Source: Plumapathes pennacea
Lineage: Eukaryota; Cnidaria; Anthozoa; Antipatharia; Myriopathidae
Length of the DNA: 64,000 nucleotides
Reading direction: 5' to 3'
Assembly: GCA_964036295.1 (NCBI GenBank)
Contig: OZ038468.1
Location: forward strand, 18,627,183 to 18,691,182
In this document: positions 60,801 to 64,000 of the stretch, in pieces
Layout: the number at the start of each line of letters is the position of its first letter
Position numbering within the stretch: the stretch's first letter is position 1
Notes under the pieces: generated by a model
Told to the model about the DNA's origin: nothing
The model's database searches: none
Seen by the model: only the letters and a program-made list of their open reading frames with translations
Position numbers and translations under genes: made by a program

Positions 60801-63411
60801 TCCAGTGGCAGGATGGCATAGGCCTTGAAATCGAGCTTTCTTGTAATAAAGTTCTGTCCTAATTTCGTTACTTTTGGGTAGATAAAGTATCCTTCTTCAT
60901 CAGGAAACCCCAAGGATTGTTCCAGGTCAAACTTGAAGTATTCAGAATATCCGGAGGGACCAAAAGGCTGATGGGTAATTTGGTATTGGCGTCCACGACC
61001 CGACGAGACATAGAATGTACTTTTATCTGAAAAAAATGAGACTTTGTCAATGTCAGTGAGGTATATATAGCTTTAAACTGAAAGCCAGCCTGTGCTCGTA
61101 TCAAATGGTTCCTTAGAAATTCAAGTGACTGATTGTCTTTCAACTTTTCTCTCGCTGAGATTTTCTCCTCTGCCTTTGCAGTATGTAAACTGCCCAGTCG
61201 ATCGATCGATTTTAAACTCGACGAGGATTTCGATCATTCCGCCAGAATTTTAGTTCATTTTCCCTTTCCAAACTCAGTTCAAAACGCTTGTCGATGGAAA
61301 TACAAAACTTTCGATCTCGTTCTCTGCGTCTCTTGGCCGCCATTTTGGATTATTTATGAGAGAGCCTGGGAAAGAGCATTACACACGGACACATGAGCCG
61401 GGCCAGCGGATTGCATATTATTATAAAACGTTCGTACCTCTTTCACCACACGACCCGCTCCGGAAAGACAAATCGTCGATAGCAGCATCGCCCTGCCACG
61501 AGGTTCCCCGTGTACCTTCAATGATGATCTGACGAAGAGAGTTCCTCCTTTAGTTTCTCACCAGAAATGTATCACACAGAAAGGAAAAGTTGGCTTCTGC
61601 TGCTCAGATGAAACCTGATTGGATTATCAATTCACCCTACATATAACTCATATTCTTCTTAAAAACGTTGCGAGAATCTGTATCTTGACCTTGGGAGTAA
61701 ACTACAGTGGAATCCCAATTTTTGGAACCCTCGATTTTTGAAACTTTCCGATTTTTCGAATGAATTTTCGTTTCCCTTGGGTTTCTGGTACTTACTTGGT
61801 ATTTTCCTTGTTCTCGTACATCGACAAGTCCTCGGTGCCAACGGTTTCCTCGGTCCCCGGACTTGAGCCACAAAACCTTGTCGGCGGCGCCATTGCTTGC
61901 ATTCTTCACGTACACCGTGATGCAACTCATGGTCAAACCATACATGTGGTAATAGAACATCATGCATTGCGGCCCTTCCATCATGGGACTAAGAAGCCTG
62001 GCTTGGTGACCGAATACTCGAGGGCTGGATGCTTCGATGTAAATGTACCTTCCTTTTCCTATAAAACGAATTGAAGTGACCGTCAATTTTAATCACGTAA
62101 TAATAATTGCGATGGTAGTGATGGCTGTAGTAATACCTAAACTACCTAAACTTTTTTTTAGTAATACCTAAACTCGTCTTTAGAGCGTTTTTCAGATGAC
62201 TGACGAAAACCAAAACAAAAGCAATCACAGAGCCAATCAATGAGGCCAGCAAAAACACATCAGACCAATTAGAAGTACGAGCAAAACCAAAACCAAAACC
62301 AAGTAAATGCGATTGGTTTTACAAACCAATCAGCAGTGCGAGAACACGCCATCGCGACTTGCTTTCGTTTCTTGCGTGAGAATATCGCAACCAGGTTTTG
62401 CTTTTGGTCTTGATTGGCCAAGAATGTTGCTAAAGTTGTTAGGGCCAATCGGAAAGCGTAGCAAACGCAATACCAAAGTAATCACACGATTACTTTCGAC
62501 GTCATCCGAAAACGGCTCTATAGTAGTGAGTGTATATGTTATATAGTCAGCGGTACAAAATAGGACCACACATAGTCTCCCTGACCAGTTGTGTGATCAG
62601 CTGACGGCCCGGTTCCCTGGCTGGGCGTTGGTCCCTGACGCAAGGTCCAGTCAAAATCATCATCTAGATAGTGATTTTGCCAAAAACATAATCCACTGTT
62701 GTCAAAGTCACAGTTTCCTAAGGAAGAACAATTAAATGGCTTATACCACTGTTTATGAAAGTCTTGCTCGCAGAAGACCGAGTGTGGTCAGCGGATTTAC
62801 CATAGACTTTACCACTACAGGTTCAAGACGTCACTCAGAACGTTTCTCAAGCTTTAAATGGGTACATTACTTGGTATTTTCCCATTATTCAGTGGTCAAG
62901 ACCCTTGTTGAATAAAAAATAACATTCACTAACACACTACGTAAATTACATTCTTTAGACATTCTTCGATCATCGAGTAAGTCAAAGGATTGGAAGAATG
63001 GAATCAATTCAGTGCTAGATCCTTGTTTGGCTGAATAGCTGAATTTGAACTAATTCTGCTGATTTCTGTAACGAGTTGGCTTGTAAATAGGTATATTAAG
63101 GAAATTGAAGGTAGCAGAGGGAAAAGTATGCAAAGGGAAGTGAATGAGTATAAGAAAGCAAGTGGGTATGTGAAGAAACAACTGGAAGAGCAAGCCGGCA
63201 AAAAAATGAGTGTGTGAGTAAATGAATGAATTAATGACTGTAATAAAGCGAGCTACAATAGAAGTGAAAGCATTAAAGGATTGCACAGTCAACGCATTGT
63301 ACCTGAGGATTGCCCACTGGACGAAGGACTACATGCCACTTTAGTGAAAGACACGTCATCGATAGCTACATCGCTCATATAAGATGTGCCCACGGTAGCT
63401 TTGAAGCTAAC
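37154..63411 (-). CDS. Giant mosaic LGR-type GPCR with lectin/MAM ectodomain and C-terminal pseudokinase (3' part of gene)
   Basis: Fifty-one exons, about 3,500 residues, continue past the right edge. From N to C: MAM, MAM, an unknown module, C-type lectin, laminin-G-like, C-type lectin, F5/8C, PA14-like, an unknown Cys module, MAM, three LDLa, a linker, MAM, MAM, a beta-sandwich module, a MAM fragment, pentraxin, a MAM second half, CUB, leucine-rich repeats, seven-transmembrane domain, degenerate kinase. Every junction from 63303 to 38301 is phase-compatible, and there is no signal peptide, stop or start between modules, so I read it as one gene. LDLa plus LRR plus an LGR-type 7TM recalls relaxin receptors and mollusc GRL101. 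The kinase tail is not part of those. The ectodomain would bind glycans and matrix. The ligand is unknown. The one gap is between 38002/38028 and 37276 in the kinase C-lobe. Sub-entries give details. Confidence 0.8.
37495..37690. mobile_element. 196-bp MITE-like element with 19-bp perfect inverted ends
   Basis: Ends tagtatataccacacaagt and acttgtgtggtatatacta are exact inverted repeats. The interior is non-coding. It sits between the last two kinase exons, so presumably in an intron. A related sequence (ctattcacctcc) recurs just outside, near 37743. Confidence 0.85.
37795..37815 (+). repeat. Poly-C tract
   Basis: About 21 consecutive C residues on the plus strand in a presumed intron. Another C run lies near 44072-44086. 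Confidence 0.9.
38900..39270. repeat. Degenerate five-base repeat in a kinase intron
   Basis: Runs of gatac/ggtac/gagac-type pentamers dominate the intron between exons 39306-39474 and 38801-38861. Tyr/Ser/Arg-rich frames across it on both strands are by-products. Confidence 0.85.
40099..41147 (-). CDS. LGR-type seven-transmembrane domain exon
   Basis: One 1,049-nt exon, phase 2 in and phase 1 out. It begins with the Cys-rich cap after the LRRs (KLDRFILCCYARKSIAGLEC) and a hinge, then seven helices. TM1 has LGISAFLGNFFVII, TM2 LLTNLAIADLLMGVYLLLIA, and a loop HDIAWRSGVGCKLAG with the conserved extracellular Cys. TM3 ends TADRL at the DRY/ERW position, TM6 has CWMP, TM7 SSINPILYTFS (NPxxY type). 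The TM2-TM3 stretch is the hallmark of glycoprotein-hormone/relaxin-type receptors. A single exon for the 7TM is common in this class. Confidence 0.95.
41205..41298. mobile_element. Short relative of the acagtcaactctc inverted-repeat element
   Basis: Ends tacagtgaactccctc and gttgattgta and an internal acggacacc / ggtgtccgc inverted pair match the family at 18996 and 60087 in design, with more divergence. Confidence 0.55.
41497..44238 (-). CDS. Leucine-rich repeat exons of the LGR-type receptor
   Basis: An N-cap exon (44112-44238, GCPTNCKCTFL) is followed by eight exons of exactly 72 nt, all phase 2: 43797-43868, 43343-43414, 43044-43115, 42842-42913, 42567-42638, 42015-42086, 41834-41905 and 41497-41568. 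Each encodes one 24-residue repeat of the form xLxxNxIxxLxxGxFxxLxxL (for example YLQDNEINNLPDGIFSFLSK). One repeat per 72-nt exon is the classical LGR gene structure. The repeats run directly into the 7TM exon. Confidence 0.95.
41915..41970 (+). repeat. ATAA microsatellite
   Basis: aataataaataaataataat-type low-complexity run in an LRR intron. A TAG-rich run follows at about 42172-42250. Confidence 0.8.
42276..42452. repeat. Foldback element, 85-bp arms
   Basis: Arms 42276-42360 and 42368-42452 are inverted copies with only a few mismatches around a 7-base loop (ttcgctc). The inner arm reads tgacgaagggctagcgctcg. It lies in an intron between two LRR exons. A degraded relative (agctgacgtttcgagtgtta) occurs at about 48181-48232. 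Confidence 0.95.
44844..45188 (-). CDS. CUB domain exon
   Basis: Single exon, phase 1 on both sides, encoding a full CUB module: CSESLINTSGFIFSPSYPSY, CTWRISVPRGYVIRLEF, CDHDFVKVIDG, LGKFCGFTYPP and HLMVIFKSNNEHYRTGFKA. It sits directly before the LRR cap. Confidence 0.92.
45515..48822 (-). CDS. MAM fragment, pentraxin and MAM second half
   Basis: Exon 48664-48822 starts like a MAM domain (CDISKKSFCGWYNQNNMSQW) but stops after about 50 residues. Exons 47913-48147, 46992-47131 and the start of 45967-46640 form a pentraxin-like concanavalin fold (FTLCFWLRT, GLWHHVCETWDS, GVLAGLNLWDYY). Without an intron, exon 45967-46640 continues into a region ending as a MAM second half (QCLRFRYTMFGPG, then WTYGQVPL). 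Exon 45515-45623 finishes it (VLIKGEVSSEPGYIAIAGVH). All phases agree (1, 2, 1, 0, 1). Confidence 0.85.
47608..47786. repeat. Inverted repeat, about 62-bp arms
   Basis: Arms 47608-47669 and 47725-47786 are near-perfect inverted copies (outer end aaatttccactggtttgccg). The spacer contains a smaller hairpin around gactcac/gtgagtc. It lies in a pentraxin intron. A partial extra copy of the arm (cgtggtaaataagagtcca) lies at 47507-47525. Confidence 0.93.
48962..51444 (-). CDS. Beta-sandwich module and two MAM domains
   Basis: Exon 48962-49459 encodes about 165 residues with CGNFDFEKQTLEGW at the start, then ETPVGFLMSPLIRLTGSVLS, FLIGGGCD, and YKGRIAQLRLQDLSRSVWGH. This pattern (FE..L.GW, S..I.L.GS.LSF.IGGG, WGHI) resembles the accessory beta-sandwich found with GH32-type and sialidase-like enzymes; the name is tentative. 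Before it lie two MAM domains: exons 51307-51444, 50978-51228 and 50773-50859 (FENGLCGMSHD, FIEASQRNHGDKARLLS), and exons 50506-50599, 49976-50238 and 49743-49854 (PDCYFEEDLCGWETHDGWS, GIDDVSFSTETC). Exon 50506-50599 needs the acceptor cagag rather than cag to keep phase. Confidence 0.85.
49531..49688. repeat. Foldback MITE-like element
   Basis: The left end aagcctggttctcactggcg and the right end ctggtgaggcccaggctta are imperfect inverted copies. The interior is another inverted pair around cataagca and gcgacagtgg. Intronic. Confidence 0.8.
50290..50490. repeat. Degenerate tandem repeat, unit about 40-45 bp
   Basis: Repeated core caagtcacatgtcaagggtca with drift, at least four copies, in the intron between two MAM exons. 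Confidence 0.8.
51667..52847 (-). CDS. Three LDLa repeats and a Cys-rich linker
   Basis: Exon 52626-52847 encodes two standard LDL-receptor class A repeats (FQCDNKECVKKNLLCDGDFA, then CQDKSDEKNC; FSCLSGECVPATSLCDGIKD, then CTDRSDEENC) with the acidic calcium-binding DxSDE motif. Exon 51987-52103 encodes a third, atypical one lacking SDE (FQCADGNCVPWSKTCSMD). Exon 51667-51759 is a short linker (CSLDDLGCPAANSSSS). All phase 1. LDLa is the module essential for signalling in relaxin receptors, although there it sits next to the LRRs. Confidence 0.92.
51915..51980 (+). repeat. AAGGTTC-type short repeat
   Basis: Tandem seven-base units of ggttcaa/ggtttaa just downstream of the third LDLa exon, in an intron. 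Confidence 0.85.
52285..52565. repeat. Fragment of a ccgtccacac-ended element
   Basis: Contains several copies of gtgtggacggagaaattttt and an opposing ccgtccacacg at 52295. Suggests a decayed non-autonomous inverted-repeat element in an LDLa intron. Confidence 0.6.
53083..53975 (-). CDS. MAM domain (three exons)
   Basis: Exons 53862-53975, 53315-53565 and 53083-53191, phases 1, 0 and 1. Start ECRFPSGLCDWITYGE, middle GLCLRFSYLMPNTTASH, end VIFEGVGILKNGINVAIDDI. The same three-exon plan as the other MAM domains of this gene. Confidence 0.9.
54279..56268 (-). CDS. PA14-like module and an unknown Cys-containing module
   Basis: Exons 56075-56268, 55620-55798 and 55063-55238 make a PA14-like beta-barrel: VLREGWYNVKYNEKL, then ETGNYTFYLACDDKCELW, then YMYKLQVFMRES. 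Exons 54893-54973, 54587-54762 and 54279-54351 follow with NYSYCCHGVYCPDCSLQLYF and a short helix-like segment (SEQAERQREIGNLEV). I cannot name that module. Phases 0, 2, 1, 1, 0, 1 all fit. Confidence 0.75.
56644..57330 (-). CDS. F5/8 type C (discoidin/fucolectin-like) domain
   Basis: Exons 57224-57330 and 56644-56932 join in phase 0. NVAHRRPVTSSSARHSYDPS and LAVDGSY, then DPWLEIQLDAP, then QYVRLSVF give the usual start, the aromatic WLEIQL strand and the closing strand of discoidin-type lectins. Likely binds sugars or lipids outside the cell. Confidence 0.9.
57064..57222. repeat. Degenerate tandem repeat abutting a splice donor
   Basis: Repeated ttggtctgaaatagggtc and gtcaaaaattgcaaat units, about 30-45 bases, run up to the donor of exon 57224-57330. 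Confidence 0.8.
57805..58194 (-). CDS. C-type lectin-like domain
   Basis: One exon, phase 1 both sides. CRTGFRPIHGGCFLF, TTWHQASTACREKGARLAIV, YIGLVVHEAWSWVDGSFVN and CASLSNYVCQ give the C-type lectin frame with its Cys pairs. The calcium/sugar EPN or QPD triplet and WND are not evident, so classical sugar binding is doubtful. Confidence 0.9.
58405..59037 (-). CDS. Laminin-G-like (concanavalin-type) domain
   Basis: One 633-nt exon, phase 1 both sides. NPVAFFPLNGRY, SFYFNGTENSYVEFP, SISILAWINPEKDGPIFNY, NEWQYVGTTYNGDTGEATLW and YFRGKVACLQVYAEALSNEQ match the laminin-G-3 type fold. Sits between two C-type lectins. Confidence 0.9.
59221..59378. mobile_element. MITE-like inverted-repeat element
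   Basis: The ends gctggtacacacgagtaaag and ctttactgtgtgaaccagc are imperfect inverted copies, 158 bases overall; the interior is rich in caagcgcaaacgc units. Intronic. Confidence 0.75.
59413..59838 (-). CDS. C-type lectin-like domain with EPSG motif
   Basis: One exon, phase 1 both sides. CLPGWHQIGNYCHLLF, TWNDARVDCHKKGGDLAIL, LYLGLYGQFNWIWQDTG, GPKEPSGDGRCGALL and WNDLPCHQQHGYICE give all four expected Cys. EPS replaces EPN, and the calcium-site WND is intact, so sugar binding is plausible. Confidence 0.92.
60087..60405. mobile_element. Inverted-repeat element with an internal triplication
   Basis: The ends agtcaactctctct and agctgact match the 18996 element. The internal unit (acctctctaaagcggacagc plus atgcagatttggtc) is repeated three times about 85 bases apart. 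Confidence 0.85.
60555..60595 (+). repeat. AAC microsatellite
   Basis: Run of caacaacaac units next to the donor of exon 60640-61026, in an intron. Confidence 0.9.
60640..61026 (-). CDS. Unrecognised extracellular module
   Basis: A 387-nt exon, phase 1 both sides, coding about 129 residues: STFYVSSGRGRQYQITHQPF, FGPSGYSEYFKFDL, YFIYPKVTKLGQNFI, RHNSSAAVYFVNRGQPLTQM, CCSDEDVSQFRVYNV. The alternating pattern suggests a beta fold. I do not recognise the family. Placed between a MAM and a C-type lectin, so extracellular. Confidence 0.7.
61438..63411 (-). CDS. Complete MAM domain and the end of another at the window edge
   Basis: Exon 63303-63411 is the last third of a MAM (SDVAIDDVSFTKVAC), whose earlier exons are off the edge. 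Exons 62585-62717, 61796-62058 and 61438-61528 make a full MAM: CDFDNSGLCFWQN, then YIYIEASSPRVFGHQARLLS, then GDAAIDDLSFRSGSCG. The three-exon plan with phases 1, 1, 0, 1 is shared with the other MAM domains. Confidence 0.9.
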
Positions 63412-64000
63412 CTGAGGAAGAACGCATAAATGAGGAAGATTTAACAACATCAAGTTTCTCTCAACTATAGTGAAGTCAGCTCTGTATTTGTTTCTATCTG
63501 CGGGGGAAAAACATATACACGGCAAAACACAATACTATTCATACTGTGAACACACAGACAAACAAGTCTCTGTATCCAGGAAAAAATTTGACTGGATCCC
63601 AAAAGGTGCGAGTTTCTAGGTGATTCGGGGGCATGTTTCCCTGAAAACGAAATTCATATTTGGCTCTCCATTTCCGGAAGCGGAGAACTAAGTTTAAAAG
63701 TCTGACCGGTTTCCGTAAATCGGTATAACCGGTCTGGACCCACCCCTGCCAAGCTGATATATAATTCTTGATTGGATAGCAGTTGATTGGATAGCGGTCG
63801 TCCAATATGGTTTTTAATCACATCCGGGAGCTCGTAAAACGTTGAAAGCTGGTTTTAGTTCTCGTTCGAATTTCTGTCCACTCTTTCTTTTTATTAAAGA
63901 AGCTTCTTAAAACACTCACAGGAGAATTGCACCAGGAAACGTATTCACTCAAAGATTAATGGCTGCTTTTCTAGATTCCACTTACATATGTGAGATATTT
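63412..64000. other. Intron at the right edge
   Basis: Presumed intron upstream of the MAM exon at 63303-63411. The preceding MAM exon must end in phase 0 and was not seen before 64000. Confidence 0.5.

Noticed and set aside
43900-63411. Several independent genes in the GPCR region
   Set aside because: No start codon with signal peptide, promoter or terminal stop was found between modules and all junction phases agree, so one gene is the simpler reading; transcripts would decide.
1-64000. CRISPR arrays, operons, bacterial-type elements
   Set aside because: None seen; the gene structure is eukaryotic throughout.

Overview
The window looks like nuclear DNA from an anthozoan cnidarian, most likely a stony coral. 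The genes are metazoan and rich in introns, the DNA is AT-rich, and the repeats (a tRNA-headed SINE and many short inverted-repeat elements) resemble those I associate with coral genomes. The species call is inference. Exon models were built by hand from open frames, splice consensus and codon-phase agreement between neighbouring exons.

Left part (1-9 kb). The last two exons of TPGS2, a tubulin polyglutamylase complex subunit, lie on the plus strand. They converge on a minus-strand gene for an 817-residue charged, repeat-bearing, probably nuclear protein. Upstream of that gene is a 190-200 bp tandem array, then the 3' exon of a UPF0235/C15orf40-type gene on the plus strand, then a 19-bp minisatellite.

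Middle part (8.8-24 kb). A 13-coding-exon minus-strand gene encodes a ZNF608/ZNF609/scribbler-type regulator of about 1,930 residues. A possible leader exon with a short upstream ORF sits 5 kb further upstream. From 24 to 29.6 kb I find no gene, only a tRNA-derived SINE. At 29.6-35.1 kb a four-exon minus-strand gene encodes a reduced contactin-associated-protein-like membrane protein.

Right part (37.1 kb to the right edge). One very large minus-strand gene fills the rest. I can follow 51 exons, about 3,500 residues, and the gene continues past the edge. The ectodomain is a mosaic of MAM, C-type lectin, laminin-G-like, F5/8C, PA14-like, LDLa, pentraxin and CUB modules. It leads into leucine-rich repeats made of eight consecutive 72-nt exons, then a relaxin-receptor/LGR-type seven-transmembrane domain. 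Beyond the seventh helix the tail contains a degenerate protein-kinase fold. An LGR-type GPCR with a lectin-rich ectodomain and a C-terminal pseudokinase is the most unusual thing in the window. Apart from one missing link inside the kinase C-lobe, every exon junction is phase-compatible.
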